DNA of 64,000 bases from an uncultured Ruminiclostridium sp. (GCA_947630175.1 CANRGJ010000003.1:225266-289265), one strand, 5' to 3'. Positions 1 to 10,891 are shown, counted from the first letter of the stretch. The notes: a model not told the origin generated them from the letters alone. Numbers and translations: made by a program.

Positions 1-60
1 CCGTCCGCGAAGCGGACTCCACAACTGTCAACTGTCAACTGTACACTGTCAACTCTGTCA
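1..60. repeat. short palindromic intergenic repeat
   Basis: A small hairpin (GTCCGC-gaa-GCGGAC type) is followed by runs of the CAACTGT / ACAGTT word. The same unit appears in reverse orientation at about 5126-5155, so it is an interspersed intergenic repeat. No promoter for the ATP synthase operon is visible; the operon probably begins upstream of the window. Confidence 0.7.
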
Positions 61-78
61 CCGCCTGTTTTTATTTCT

Positions 79-501
79 ATGAAACATAAACCAACCAACC
101 CCGCTTACGGGGAACTTAAAAATATGCTCCCCTCATTCCTGATAATAAACGGGCTTATCCTTATGGGGCTTTCCCTTTACGGCGTGTTTCAGGGGCTGAC
201 GTGGAGAGCGTTAACGGGGCTTTTTATGGGGAATGCCCTTTGTATCGCCAACTTTATCCTTGCGGGAGCGTCGGCGGCAAGCGTTGTGGCGAAAGCGAAC
301 GCCAAGCAGGGACGCTTTTCCGCTAATCTGTCCTACGGCGCAAGGTATCTGGGGCTGGCGGCGATAATTATAGCGGGGCTTTATTTCAAGCTGATAGATA
401 TTATCCCCACCTTTCTCCCCTTGTTTATACCAAAAATTTACTACACACTGACGTACGTATTTATGAAAGATCCCGATAAAAATTACAGCGAAAGGAAGTG
501 A
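79..501 (+). CDS. atpI: ATP synthase subunit I (AtpI-like)
   Basis: A 140-residue, very hydrophobic protein with four predicted membrane helices (about residues 17-38, 43-65, 87-108 and 110-130) and a short charged C-terminus. It sits immediately before the a-subunit gene, and its stop overlaps the possible GTG start of atpB. Size, topology and position fit the ATP synthase subunit I family, a non-essential helper in c-ring assembly and possibly Mg2+ handling in the membrane. The call rests mainly on context because this family is poorly conserved. Confidence 0.75.
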   Translation: MKHKPTNPAYGELKNMLPSFLIINGLILMGLSLYGVFQGLTWRALTGLFMGNALCIANFILAGASAASVVAKANAKQGRFSANLSYGARYLGLAAIIIAGLYFKLIDIIPTFLPLFIPKIYYTLTYVFMKDPDKNYSERK

Positions 502-506
502 CGGCT

Positions 507-1235
507 GTGAATATAACGGGAAATATGCTGCTGGCAGAGAGCTTTTCCGTCAGCGGAGCGCTTAAATCGGCGGAATTTCAGCTTTTCGGCTTCACCGTCG
601 TTTTGTCCGAATCCGTTGTGGTAGAGTGGATAGTTATGCTTATACTGGGCGTGCTGTTCTTCGTTCTGGGAAGGAACCTGAAGGTCCGTCCCACCTCAAG
701 GCGGCAGGTGATAGCGGAATATATCGTTACCACCTTCAGCGGTATGGTGAACGATTCCATGGGCATAAGCTACAAAAAATACACCCCTTACATCGGAGCG
801 CTTTTCTGCTTTTCAATGGTGTCCAGCCTTATGGGACTTTTAGGACTGCGTGCACCCACCGCTGACATCTCCGTGGTGGGAGCATGGGCGATAATCACAT
901 TTATTTTGGTGCAGTTCAACCGCGGAAAGACAGGCGGTGTAAAGGGCTATTTCAAGAGCTTTATCGAGCCTTTGCCCTTTATGCTCCCTTTTAACATAAT
1001 CGGTGAGATAGCGAACCCTATGTCGCAGGCGCTCCGTCATTTCGGAAATATCGTTTCGGGAATGGTCATCGGCGGACTTGTTTATTTCGCACTGGGCAGC
1101 TTCGCCTACGGGCTTCCCAGCATAGGCGTTCCCGCCATACTTTCCCTTTACTTCGACCTTTTCTCCTCGGTAGTCCAGGCGTACATCTTTGTGACGCTGA
1201 CTATGAGCTATGTTGCTATGGCTGAGGTGGAATAA
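507..1235 (+). CDS. atpB: F0 ATP synthase subunit a
   Basis: Stator subunit of the F0 motor that forms the two ion half-channels next to the c-ring. The C-terminal half carries the family motif around ALRHFGN, with the essential arginine that interacts with the c-subunit carboxylate, followed by hydrophobic helices and a glutamate near the end. The open frame reaches back to a GTG at 498, but that codon lies inside the AAAGGAAG ribosome binding site (491-498). The GTG at 507, 8 nt further on, is the better start, giving about 242 residues. It is followed by a tandem repeat rather than directly by atpE. Confidence 0.93.
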   Translation: MNITGNMLLAESFSVSGALKSAEFQLFGFTVVLSESVVVEWIVMLILGVLFFVLGRNLKVRPTSRRQVIAEYIVTTFSGMVNDSMGISYKKYTPYIGALFCFSMVSSLMGLLGLRAPTADISVVGAWAIITFILVQFNRGKTGGVKGYFKSFIEPLPFMLPFNIIGEIANPMSQALRHFGNIVSGMVIGGLVYFALGSFAYGLPSIGVPAILSLYFDLFSSVVQAYIFVTLTMSYVAMAEVE

Positions 1236-1254
1236 AAGTGTACCATTCAGCGGT

Positions 1255-1382
1255 CAATACACAGTGCAAAATGCACAGTACACAATAGTGGAGTTTTTCG
1301 CCTTTGGCGAAAAACAAATTTAAAATTCATCGCCGCAGGCGATAACCACAATTGAGTATTTTGCATTGTACACTTTGTTTTG
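1255..1382. repeat. 128-bp tandem repeat, copy 1
   Basis: First of two nearly identical 128-bp units placed head to tail between atpB and atpE. Each unit contains two perfect hairpins (TTTTTCGCC-ttt-GGCGAAAAA and TCGCC-gca-GGCGA) flanked by TGTGCATT/AATGCACA-type words that can pair with each other. In RNA each copy would fold into a compact multi-hairpin structure ahead of the c-subunit gene. Confidence 0.85.
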
Positions 1383-1510
1383 CAATACACAGTGCAAAAT
1401 GCACAGTACACAATAGTGGAGTTTTTCGCCTTTGGCGAAAAACAGATTTAAAATTCATCGCCGCAGGCGATACCACAATTGAGTATTTTGCATTGTACAC
1501 TTTGTATTGA
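1383..1510. repeat. 128-bp tandem repeat, copy 2
   Basis: Second copy of the 128-bp unit, differing from copy 1 by only a few bases. It ends about 85 bp before atpE. The remaining stretch to the AGGAGG-like site of atpE is A+T rich and has no other recognisable feature. Confidence 0.85.
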
Positions 1511-1529
1511 AACCCGTGGTTTCAAATAA

Positions 1530-1856
<327 letters not shown>

Positions 1857-1872
1857 CTTGAGGAGTCTTGAT

Positions 1873-2406
1873 ATGTTTAATTTGCTTGCGGAAAGCACGC
1901 AGACCTATCTCCCCTTTGTGGACATACGTCCCAGCACCATAGTCTTCACCCTGATAAACACGCTGATAATCTTTCTGCTGTACCGCTTTTTACTGCATAA
2001 CAAGGTAATGGCGGTGATGGACAAGCGCAGAGAGACGATAAACGCCGAAATGGACGCCGCTGAGGCGGCAAAGCAAGAGGCGGAGCAGGTGAAGGCGGAA
2101 TATACCGAAAAGCTGGAGCAGTCCAACGCTCAGGCGGAGCAGATAGTTGCCGCCGCCGTAAAGAAAGCGTCCGACCGTGAGGCGGAGATAATCGCCGAGG
2201 CAAACCAAGCCGCCGCCCGTATGAAACAGCAGGCGCAGGAGAGCATTGAGCTGGAAAAGCGCCGTGCCTTGAACGAGGTGAAGGATCAGATATCCGAGGT
2301 AGTGGTGCTTGCCGCCTCAAAGGTCTGCGAAAAAGAGATAAGCGAAGAGGACAACGCCCGCCTGATAGACAGCTTTATCGTCAACGTGGGAAAAAGCGAG
2401 GAATGA
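1873..2406 (+). CDS. atpF: F0 ATP synthase subunit b
   Basis: Peripheral-stalk subunit linking F0 to F1. It has one N-terminal membrane helix (about residues 23-43), then a long charged coiled coil rich in Ala, Glu and Lys, the usual b-subunit architecture, in 177 residues. A TTG at 1858 would extend the frame, but a GAGGAG site at 1860-1865 sits 7 nt before the ATG at 1873, so that start is chosen. It follows atpE by 16 nt and precedes atpH by 3 nt, so translation is probably coupled. Confidence 0.93.
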   Translation: MFNLLAESTQTYLPFVDIRPSTIVFTLINTLIIFLLYRFLLHNKVMAVMDKRRETINAEMDAAEAAKQEAEQVKAEYTEKLEQSNAQAEQIVAAAVKKASDREAEIIAEANQAAARMKQQAQESIELEKRRALNEVKDQISEVVVLAASKVCEKEISEEDNARLIDSFIVNVGKSEE

Positions 2407-2409
2407 CCT

Positions 2410-2952
2410 ATGGATTCAGTTGAGAGAAATTATTCCGACGCTCTTATAGCCGCACTTGAAGAAAACGGCGAATCCTTACAGCAGGCGAAAGAGGAGATAC
2501 GGACAGTTCAGACGGCTGTATCCGAAGCGGACGGCTTTGTGAAGCTGATGAACGCTCCCACCGTTTCCTTTGAGGAAAAGCTGTCGGTGATACAGGACGC
2601 CTTTGATGGCAAGGTATCGCGGACGATGTTTAATTTCCTTTGCGTTCTCACCGAGGGGAAAAGGTGGAGCGAATTTGATCGGATATGCAGGCGGTTTTGC
2701 TCACTTTGCAACGAAAAGCTGGGCGTTGCTGAGATAACCGTTACCTCTGCGTTCCCTCTGACCGCCGAACAGCGGGAAAAAATAAGGGGAAAAATGTCGG
2801 AAATTATCGGAAAAGAGATAATTATGACGGAAAAGACCGACAAAAGCATTATGGGCGGCATAATTGCCGACTATGGCGATACAAGGCTTGACGGAAGCGT
2901 GAAGACGAAGCTGGAGAATTTGAGGGACAGCCTGTTGGCAGTTGAAAGTTAA
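2410..2952 (+). CDS. atpH: F1 ATP synthase subunit delta
   Basis: A 180-residue OSCP/delta protein that caps the alpha3beta3 head and binds the b stalk. It starts Y-sxALxxxLEE in family style, with a helical N-terminal domain and the C-terminal GGIIADYGDTRLDGS stretch, in which GG and the D-SV-L pattern are conserved. The ATG lies 3 nt after the atpF stop, with the ribosome site inside the end of atpF. The first composite repeat starts directly after its stop codon. Confidence 0.92.
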   Translation: MDSVERNYSDALIAALEENGESLQQAKEEIRTVQTAVSEADGFVKLMNAPTVSFEEKLSVIQDAFDGKVSRTMFNFLCVLTEGKRWSEFDRICRRFCSLCNEKLGVAEITVTSAFPLTAEQREKIRGKMSEIIGKEIIMTEKTDKSIMGGIIADYGDTRLDGSVKTKLENLRDSLLAVES

Positions 2953-3300
2953 GAGTGCAGAGTGCACAGTTAACTGAATTATGGGGTTTACCATGATACT
3001 TTCACGGTCTTGGTTTGGAAAGCGGTGCTTTTGGAGAACGGGTATCACAGCTTTTCACTTTTGTGCTGTGCATACCAGTTTCACGCCAGCGCCCCACCCT
3101 CCCACCCCCACACCCTTCCCTTTACCCATAACTTTTCACTTTTCACTTTACACTGTGCACTGCCAAGCTCCCGCCCTCTGAAAGGAAAATTTTTGGAAAA
3201 ATTTTCCTCTCAGACTCTCTTTCAAAAACTTTTTCTACTCGCTTCGCTCGCTTTTTATTTTAAAATAACTAACTACTAATAACCAAAAACTAACAACTAA
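2953..3300. repeat. composite intergenic repeat, copy A
   Basis: About 350 bp with no real gene. Blocks in order are: GTTAACTG-type words; a segment around TTATGGGGTTTACC; a pyrimidine-rich block with GCGCCCCACCCTCCC; TTTCACTTTACACTG words; a long hairpin made of GGAAAATTTTT and AAAAATTTTCC; and a CTCGCTTCGCTCG palindrome. The same blocks recur in the same order at about 8137-8480 and, more diverged, at 6298-6700. Short open frames inside are by-products of the repeat. Confidence 0.85.
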
Positions 3301-3312
3301 ACGGAGTTTACT

Positions 3313-4827
3313 ATGAATCTTCGTCCTGACGAAATAACCGCAATACTTAAAAACCGAATAAAAGAATTTGACAGCAAGATATCCCTCACCGATACGGGAA
3401 CAGTCATCACCGCAGGCGACGGTATCGTGAATATCCACGGGCTTGAAAACTGTATGCTCAATGAGCTGTTACAGTTTGAAAACGGCGTGCAGTGTATGGC
3501 GCTGAATCTGGAGCAAGGCTCCGTGGGCGCAGTAATGCTGGGTCCCGACGACGATATAAAGGAAGGCTCTGTTGTCAAAAGAACGGGAAATATCATCTCC
3601 GTCCCCGTGGGTGAGGAGCTTTTAGGCAGAGTTCTGAACCCGCTGGGTCAGCCCATAGACGGCGGCGGAGCGATACTGACCCAGGAGCGCCGCCCTATTG
3701 AAAGGATAGCTCCCGGAATAATCACAAGAGAACCTGTAAGCGTGCCCCTGCAAACGGGTATCAAGGCGATAGACAGTATGATACCCATAGGCAGAGGTCA
3801 GCGTGAGCTTATCATCGGCGACAGACAGACGGGTAAGACGTCTATTGCCATAGATACTATAATAAATCAGAAAAACACAGGCGTATACTGCATTTATGTT
3901 GCAATAGGACAAAAGGCGTCAACTGTTGCCACCGTTGTGGAACAGCTTAAATCGGCGGGAGCGATGGATTATACTATCGTGGTTTCAGCCGCCGCTTCCG
4001 ACCTTGCGCCGCTTCAGTATATCGCGCCCTATTCGGGCTGCGCTATGGGCGAATACTTTATGGAAAAGGGGAAAGATGTGCTTATCGTTTACGACGACCT
4101 GTCAAAGCACGCTGTGGCGTACAGAACGCTCTCCCTGCTCCTGAAAAGACCGCCGGGACGTGAGGCGTACCCCGGCGACGTGTTCTATCTCCATTCAAGA
4201 CTTCTGGAGCGTGCCGCCAACCTGACGGAGGAGTACGGGGGAGGCTCTCTCACCGCACTTCCCATAATCGAAACTCAGGCGGGTGACGTTTCAGCGTATA
4301 TTCCTACGAACGTAATTTCGATCACCGACGGACAGATATTCCTGGAAACTGAGCTTTTCAACAGCGGCATAAGACCTGCTGTGAACCCCGGCATTTCCGT
4401 TTCCCGTGTAGGCGGTAACGCCCAGATAAAGGCGATGAAAAAGGTGTCGGGCACGTTGAAGCTGGAATATTCACAGTACAGGGAGCTGCAGGCGTTCTCC
4501 CAGTTCGGCTCTGACCTTGACGCCGATACCAAGGCAAGACTTGCCAAGGGCGAGCGTATCGTTGAGGTGCTGAAGCAGCCACAGAACACGCCTATGGCGG
4601 TGGAGGATCAGGTAATAGTAATCTATGCCGTTATCAACAATTATCTCAAGGATATACCCAAGGAAAAGACGGCGGAATATCAGCACGACCTTCTTGAGCG
4701 TATGCACAGCCGTTACAGTGAAATTCCTGAGGGAATAGCAAAGGAAAAGGTCCTTTCTCCCGAAAACGAGGAAAAGCTGAAAGCTGCTCTTACCGAGTTC
4801 GCCGCAGAATTTGCGGGGAATAATTAA
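3313..4827 (+). CDS. atpA: F1 ATP synthase subunit alpha
   Basis: A 504-residue non-catalytic nucleotide-binding subunit of the F1 head. The Walker A motif GDRQTGKT is near residue 169, and the C-terminal [14 protein letters not shown] segment with the conserved Ser-Arg is present. Length and domain order (beta barrel, RecA core, helical C-terminus) are normal. The start has a good site (ACGGAG) 8 nt upstream. The gene stands between a composite repeat and a small unknown gene. Confidence 0.96.
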   Translation: MNLRPDEITAILKNRIKEFDSKISLTDTGTVITAGDGIVNIHGLENCMLNELLQFENGVQCMALNLEQGSVGAVMLGPDDDIKEGSVVKRTGNIISVPVGEELLGRVLNPLGQPIDGGGAILTQERRPIERIAPGIITREPVSVPLQTGIKAIDSMIPIGRGQRELIIGDRQTGKTSIAIDTIINQKNTGVYCIYVAIGQKASTVATVVEQLKSAGAMDYTIVVSAAASDLAPLQYIAPYSGCAMGEYFMEKGKDVLIVYDDLSKHAVAYRTLSLLLKRPPGREAYPGDVFYLHSRLLERAANLTEEYGGGSLTALPIIETQAGDVSAYIPTNVISITDGQIFLETELFNSGIRPAVNPGISVSRVGGNAQIKAMKKVSGTLKLEYSQYRELQAFSQFGSDLDADTKARLAKGERIVEVLKQPQNTPMAVEDQVIVIYAVINNYLKDIPKEKTAEYQHDLLERMHSRYSEIPEGIAKEKVLSPENEEKLKAALTEFAAEFAGNN

Positions 4828-4840
4828 GGAGTAAAGCGCT

Positions 4841-5089
4841 ATGTGGATAATGGACTGCGAAAAAAAGAATCTTGTGGACGCAAAATTTTTTAGCATAAAC
4901 AAAAACATTGGCGGCGGAAAGGATAAGAAGTGGGTGATAACCGCCTATTCCGAAAGCACTGCCTCTGCTACTCTGACAGGCGTTTCCTGCGCATTTTTTG
5001 CGGAGGAGGACAGGGCAATAGCCGAGCTTGAAAAGGTCGCCGCCTTTGCAGAAGCAAATCCCGAAAAGGTATACAAATTTAACAAATAA
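4841..5089 (+). CDS. small unknown protein between alpha and gamma
   Basis: An 82-residue soluble protein without a membrane helix or signal peptide, rich in Ala, Glu and Lys in its C-terminal half, which looks helical. It starts 13 nt after atpA with a TAAGGAG site, so it is co-translated with the ATP synthase subunits. I do not recognise the family. The canonical operon has no gene here. Position suggests an accessory or regulatory partner of F1, but nothing in the sequence proves it. Confidence 0.7.
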   Translation: MWIMDCEKKNLVDAKFFSINKNIGGGKDKKWVITAYSESTASATLTGVSCAFFAEEDRAIAELEKVAAFAEANPEKVYKFNK

Positions 5090-5095
5090 TAACAA

Positions 5096-5280
5096 CTGAC
5101 GGCTGACAGTTGACAGTGTACAGTGTACAGTTGTGGAGTCCGCTTCGCGGACGGATTTGAAATGACAGGTACAAATTTGCAGGCGGCAATCCTAAATCCA
5201 TCGCCGAAGGCGATACCACAACTGTACACTGTCAACTGTACACTGTCAACCGTACATAGCACACGTTTGCTGTAAACCAT
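5096..5280. repeat. intergenic repeat block
   Basis: Made of CAGTTGACAGTGTACAGT words in both orientations around two hairpins (GTCCGC-ttc-GCGGAC at about 5138-5153, and TCGCC-gaa-GGCGA near 5200). The first hairpin is the inverse of the unit at 1-60. No coding potential. Confidence 0.8.
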
Positions 5281-5303
5281 CAACTGATAGAAAGGAACCA
5301 CAC

Positions 5304-5426
5304 ATGAAAAAGGCTGCTCTTGCAATAAGTATCGTTGCGCTTGCGATAGCTGCGCTGAACCTTGCGTTCAACATTCTGCTCATACTTAACAAGGAAGAGA
5401 TATTCCCTCCCAAAAAATATTATTGA
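5304..5426 (+). CDS. 40-residue single-helix membrane peptide in the atp operon
   Basis: ATG at 5304 with a GAAAGGAA site about 8 nt upstream, stop at 5424-5426. The peptide starts Met-Lys-Lys, has one hydrophobic helix (about residues 4-28, mostly Ala, Leu and Ile), then a short charged tail (NKEE) ending in PPKKYY. It is followed 19 nt later by atpG. I know no named counterpart. Size and position suggest a small membrane accessory of the ATP synthase; this is inference. Clean initiation signals and dense hydrophobic composition argue for a real gene. Confidence 0.65.
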   Translation: MKKAALAISIVALAIAALNLAFNILLILNKEEIFPPKKYY

Positions 5427-5445
5427 TATTATCTGAGGTTTAACT

Positions 5446-6297
5446 ATGGCGTCGGGAAATATGAAGGCGATAAAGCGCCGTATAAAAAGCGTCGCCTCCA
5501 CTATGCAGATAACCAAGGCTATGGAGCTGGTAGCGTCCAGCAAGCTGCGCCGTGCCCGTGAAAAGGCGGAAACAGGCGCGCCCTACTTTGAGAAGCTGTA
5601 TGAGATGATGACGGAGATAGCTCACACCAGAAAGGACTTTTCCTCCGACTTTACGGAAAAGCGGGAGATAAAAAACCGCCTTTTCATCGTTATTGCGGGG
5701 GACAGGGGACTTGCGGGCGGCTATAATGGCAACCTGCTGAAATCCGTCCTTGCTGACTGCGAAGGCGACGAAAACAAGCCCCATATCATAGCGATTGGGC
5801 GCAAGGCGGTGGAGTTTTTTGAAAAGCGGGATTTTCCAATAGCGGGAAGATATCCTCTGCTTGCGGAAAGCGCCAAGACTGCCGACTGCGGCGATATTGC
5901 CAACATAGCGATAAATATGTACAAAAACGGCGAGGCGGACGAGGTGAAGATATTCTTTACCGCCTTTGTGTCGCCGCTGGTGCAGGACCCTATGTCAATG
6001 TCTATCCTGCCCATTGACAGCGACGATGACGAGGAATATCCCACGCTGATAAACTACGACCCGTCCCCCGAGGCGGTGTTTGACAGGCTTGTGCCGAAGT
6101 TTGCAATGAGCCTTATCTACTGTGCGCTGAATGAATCCTTTGCCTCGGAGCAGGCGGCAAGGCGCAACGCTATGGAAAACGCCACCGACAATGCGGAGAA
6201 GATGACCGACGAGCTGACCCTGAAGTACAACAGGGCAAGGCAGGAGAAGATAACAAATGAGATAAATGAGATAGTGTCGGGGGCGAATGCAATATAG
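5446..6297 (+). CDS. atpG: F1 ATP synthase subunit gamma
   Basis: The 283-residue central rotor shaft. The N-terminus has the family pattern I-KRRIKSVxSTMQITKAMELV, and the C-terminus has the matching RNAMENATDNA...RARQEKITNEI helix; these two helices form the coiled coil inside the alpha-beta ring. The Rossmann-like middle domain carries AGDRGLAGGYN. The start has a TGAGG site 10 nt upstream. Composite repeat B follows its stop. Confidence 0.95.
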   Translation: MASGNMKAIKRRIKSVASTMQITKAMELVASSKLRRAREKAETGAPYFEKLYEMMTEIAHTRKDFSSDFTEKREIKNRLFIVIAGDRGLAGGYNGNLLKSVLADCEGDENKPHIIAIGRKAVEFFEKRDFPIAGRYPLLAESAKTADCGDIANIAINMYKNGEADEVKIFFTAFVSPLVQDPMSMSILPIDSDDDEEYPTLINYDPSPEAVFDRLVPKFAMSLIYCALNESFASEQAARRNAMENATDNAEKMTDELTLKYNRARQEKITNEINEIVSGANAI

Positions 6298-8136
<1,839 letters not shown>

Positions 8137-8480
8137 TAGTTAATGGAATTATGGGGTTTACCGTGATACTTTCACGGTCTTGGTTTGGAAAGCGGTGATT
8201 TGGGAGAGCGTTTTTTCACAGCTTTTCGCTTTTGTGTTGTGCAGATCAGTTTCACGTCAGCGCCCCACCCTCCCGCCCCCTAACTCTTCCCTTCAACCAT
8301 AACTTTTCACTTTTCACTTTACACTGTGCACTGCCAAGCTCCCGCCCTTTGAAAGGAAAATTTTTGGAAAAAATTTTCCTTTCAGACTCTCTTTCAAAAA
8401 CTTTTATTTTTAATTTTTCCAAATCCGTCGCCGCAGGCGACACCACAACTGTACACTGTACACTGTGCACTGTCAACTGC
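8137..8480. repeat. composite intergenic repeat, copy C
   Basis: Nearly the same as copy A over most of its length, including the TTATGGGGTTTACC segment, the GCGCCCCACCCTCCC block and the GGAAAATTTTT hairpin. It ends in a TCGCCGCAGGCGA hairpin and GTACACTGT words instead of the CTCGCTTCGCTCG palindrome. No gene. Confidence 0.85.
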
Positions 8481-8494
8481 CGGAAGGAGTTTTT

Positions 8495-8899
8495 ATGACC
8501 TTATTCCACCTCCAAATCTACACCCCCGACCGTCTGTTCTTCGACGGCGAAACCGAAAACCTCATAGTCCGCACCACCGTCGGCGATAAAGGTATCCTCG
8601 CCCGCCATGAACCCTACGTCGCCGCCCTGCCTATCGGCAAGCTGAAAATCAAGCTGAACGGCGAGTTCCGCATTGCCGCCGTGTCCGAGGGCGTTGTCAA
8701 GGTTAGTAAGGATAAAACCGTTATCCTCACCCAAAGCTGCGAGTGGGCTGACGAGATAGACATAGAGCGTGCCAACGCCGCCAAAACCGAAGCCGAACAG
8801 CTTATGCAGTCCCTTCAAAAAGAAGATAAGGATTACCTCGTTGCGGAATACAAGCTGAAACGCGCCATAAACCGCCTTGAAACCAGTAAGCTGAGATAG
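8495..8899 (+). CDS. atpC: F1 ATP synthase subunit epsilon
   Basis: A 134-residue protein. The N-terminal beta-sandwich matches the family (xLxIxTPDRLFFDGE, then GDKGILARHEPYVAALPIG), and the C-terminal helical hairpin is Ala/Glu rich. It modulates F1 rotation and hydrolysis. The frame is open further upstream into the repeat, but the GGAAGGAG site at 8482-8489 fixes the ATG at 8495. It is the last gene of the operon and is followed by a terminator. Confidence 0.93.
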   Translation: MTLFHLQIYTPDRLFFDGETENLIVRTTVGDKGILARHEPYVAALPIGKLKIKLNGEFRIAAVSEGVVKVSKDKTVILTQSCEWADEIDIERANAAKTEAEQLMQSLQKEDKDYLVAEYKLKRAINRLETSKLR

Positions 8900-8955
8900 C
8901 TTGCGAGACAGCATAAAACCGAAAACCACGCATATTTTGCTTCCCATATTCTGAT

Positions 8956-8985
8956 TACCCGAAAGTATTCTTTCGGGTATTTTTT
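8956..8985 (+). terminator. terminator of the ATP synthase operon
   Basis: Perfect 10-bp stem (TACCCGAAAG / CTTTCGGGTA) with a 4-nt loop, followed by a run of T. A classic intrinsic terminator 57 nt after atpC. Confidence 0.92.
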
Positions 8986-9542
8986 GTACCAAAAAACAGA
9001 CAGATGAGTTTTCAGCTCATCAGTCTGCGTAAGACGGCAAATTCAAAAAATATAAAGCCTTACGACACAGTTCTGTGTTGAACCGAACATACAATGAGCG
9101 GACCGCGCTTTATTGTGCTTAAAAGCTATGATGAAATAATTACAAAGGTCATACTGCTGCTGACGTTTCGTGTTGAATCGGTACGAAATAAAGGTCTGAT
9201 TATTTTGAGATAGTCCCGAAAAGCTGATAAAGATTTGATGTACTGTGATTTTATCTGTCATTCGGGCAGACATAAGCAAAAAGCAGTTTTTGCTTCGGAT
9301 AGGTAAAATTTCACCGTCTGTCTGAAAAATTCAGGACTGAGGTCACAAAGTCCGATCCTCAAAGGGAAAGTCGCCCATAAGGTGACGTTTCGTTTGTGGG
9401 GCGAAAATACAGCTTGCTTTTCGATGGCGATACTTTTACAGCCGGCGGATGAACTGAGGGGAACTATGTAAGGTAGAAATTTATAATATGTCTAATCAAG
9501 ATAATGTAACCGAAAAAAGGTTGAAAATTGTTGAATAACGCC
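8986..9542. other. gene-free boundary region
   Basis: About 560 bp between the ATP synthase operon and the accessory island. It holds a weak hairpin (ATGAG...CTCAT near 9004-9022) and a G-rich stretch at 9340-9470 that could be structured, but I cannot match it to a known RNA. A 78-codon minus-strand frame at 9043-9279 has no ribosome site and no family signal. Probably decayed or spacer DNA. Confidence 0.5.
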
Positions 9543-9571
9543 TTGACTGCGCCTTCAAAATGTGGTATAAT
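9543..9571 (+). promoter_or_regulatory. promoter of the vWA/tubulin/toxin operon
   Basis: TTGACT, 17-nt spacer, TATAAT, with a TG just before the -10 region. The words around the -10 (AAAATGTGGTATAAT) closely match the metY promoter at 33716-33743. It would drive the genes from 9867 onwards. Confidence 0.85.
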
Positions 9572-9679
9572 ATGTCAAAATGAAGGTCTGAGCGTATGAA
9601 AAAGGATCATACTGTTTACTTATGAAAAATTTGAGACAATGCTTCAGAAATGGCAAAAATCCGACCTTTTAATAATGAT

Positions 9680-9709
9680 TCAGGCGGTAAGAAGCCGATA
9701 TACGCCTGA
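9680..9709 (+). promoter_or_regulatory. hairpin in the long 5' leader
   Basis: TCAGGCG and CGCCTGA form a 7-bp stem with a 16-nt loop inside an approximately 290-nt untranslated leader between the promoter and the first gene. There is no T-run, so it is not a terminator. A role in leader RNA control is possible but unproven. Confidence 0.35.
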
Positions 9710-9866
9710 TATTTTGCATAGTCTGTAAGCATATTGATCGGAAAGGATACAATAAAAATTCAATTAAACAATGTAGTTATCATTGTTTTTGGGAATAAAT
9801 CTTCAGACATTGTTAAATATCATTTGTCACACAAATGATGAAAATATAAATTCAGGAGATGAAAAA

Positions 9867-10337
9867 ATGGCAGACGAAACAACGGTACGTGCAAAAAGAG
9901 TATATGAAACCTTATGCGCCGCACTTGGTAAGCATGGCTTGCATTATCAGAAGAATGATGAACAGCTTTGTATCAGTTGCGAAGCGCAGGGAGAGGATCT
10001 TCCGATGGAGATCACGATTAACGTAGATGCTAAAAGGCAGCTTATCATACTGCTTTCACATCTTCCGTTTACTATTTCCGAGGATAAGAGGCTGGAGGTT
10101 GCAGTTGCGACGAGCATGGTGAACAACTGCTTGGTTGATGGGAGCTTTGACTTTAATATTACTGATGGGCATATGTTTTTCAGAATGACAAGCAGTTTTA
10201 TTGAAAGCGAAATCGGGGGCGATCTGTTTACCTATATGCTGATGATTTCTTTTAGCACAATTGATGCATACAATGATAGATTTTTAATGCTTGACAAGGG
10301 TATGTTAAGCATTGACAATTTTATAAGAAACGAATAA
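9867..10337 (+). CDS. YbjN/CesT-like small protein, copy 1
   Basis: A 156-residue acidic alpha/beta protein. The pattern (helix, strands around EDLPMEITINVD, then LPFTISEDKRLEVAVATSM, then a strand pair DGSFDFNITDG.MFFRMT, then a C-terminal helix) resembles the YbjN family, whose fold is similar to type III secretion chaperones. The frame is open from 9783, but the CAGGAG site at 9853-9858 selects the ATG at 9867. It is 14 nt upstream of a clear paralogue. First gene of the accessory operon. A chaperone role for the toxins or the tubulin-like protein is inference. Confidence 0.6.
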   Translation: MADETTVRAKRVYETLCAALGKHGLHYQKNDEQLCISCEAQGEDLPMEITINVDAKRQLIILLSHLPFTISEDKRLEVAVATSMVNNCLVDGSFDFNITDGHMFFRMTSSFIESEIGGDLFTYMLMISFSTIDAYNDRFLMLDKGMLSIDNFIRNE

Positions 10338-10351
10338 TACAGGAGGAAAAA

Positions 10352-10825
10352 ATGGCTGAAGTGAATGAATTGGAGCGTGCAAAAGCAGTCTATGCTGATC
10401 TTTGCTCGGCACTTGAAAAAAGGGAATGGAATTATCAAAAGCACGAGGACGATCTTGTAGTTACATTTGGTGTTTCCGGAGAAGATATTCCTATGGAATT
10501 TATCATTGCGGTAGATGCAAAACGCCAGTTGCTCCGAGTCCTTTCAAAGCTTCCTTTTACCGTTCCGGAAGATAAAAGAATGGAATTGGCGATTGCAACA
10601 TGCGTTGCGTCCAACGGGCTTGCTGACGGCAGCTTTGATTATGATATTGCAAGCGGGACCATTATGTTCCGATTGACCGCATCTTTCAGAGAAAGCAAAA
10701 TCGGTGAAGGGTTATTCGAATATTTGGTTGTTTGTTCCAGCATAACAGTTGATACATATAATGACAAGTTTCTTGCGCTTTGTAAGGGCCTTATCAGCAT
10801 AAATGATTTTATTGCCAATAAATAA
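10352..10825 (+). CDS. YbjN/CesT-like small protein, copy 2
   Basis: A 157-residue paralogue of the preceding gene. The two align end to end, sharing the GEDxPMEF, VDAKRQL, LPFTVPEDKRMELAIAT and DxYNDKFLALxKGxISINDFI blocks, so this is a tandem duplication that has since diverged. AGGAGG precedes the ATG. The operon also carries two toxins, so one chaperone per toxin is possible, but nothing in the sequence ties a copy to a particular toxin. Confidence 0.6.
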   Translation: MAEVNELERAKAVYADLCSALEKREWNYQKHEDDLVVTFGVSGEDIPMEFIIAVDAKRQLLRVLSKLPFTVPEDKRMELAIATCVASNGLADGSFDYDIASGTIMFRLTASFRESKIGEGLFEYLVVCSSITVDTYNDKFLALCKGLISINDFIANK

Positions 10826-10891
10826 CTGCTTAGTCAAAAGGATCCCGTTTGTATTATGGACTTCACATAGTACAGAAAGTCAGGAGGACAG

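Noticed and set aside
2981..3279. Short open frames (66 and 89 codons) in composite repeat A
   Set aside because: The same frames reappear in altered form in copies B and C because the DNA is repeated; there is no ribosome site and no protein-like composition.
8232..8498. 88-codon frame in composite repeat C
   Set aside because: Repeat-derived and overlaps the clear start of the epsilon gene.
9043..9279. 78-codon minus-strand frame after the ATP synthase operon
   Set aside because: No ribosome site, no family signal, composition like spacer DNA.
9330..9480. Possible riboswitch in the G-rich stretch
   Set aside because: No match to any riboswitch core I know, and it lies upstream of the promoter at 9543, so it would not be in the leader.
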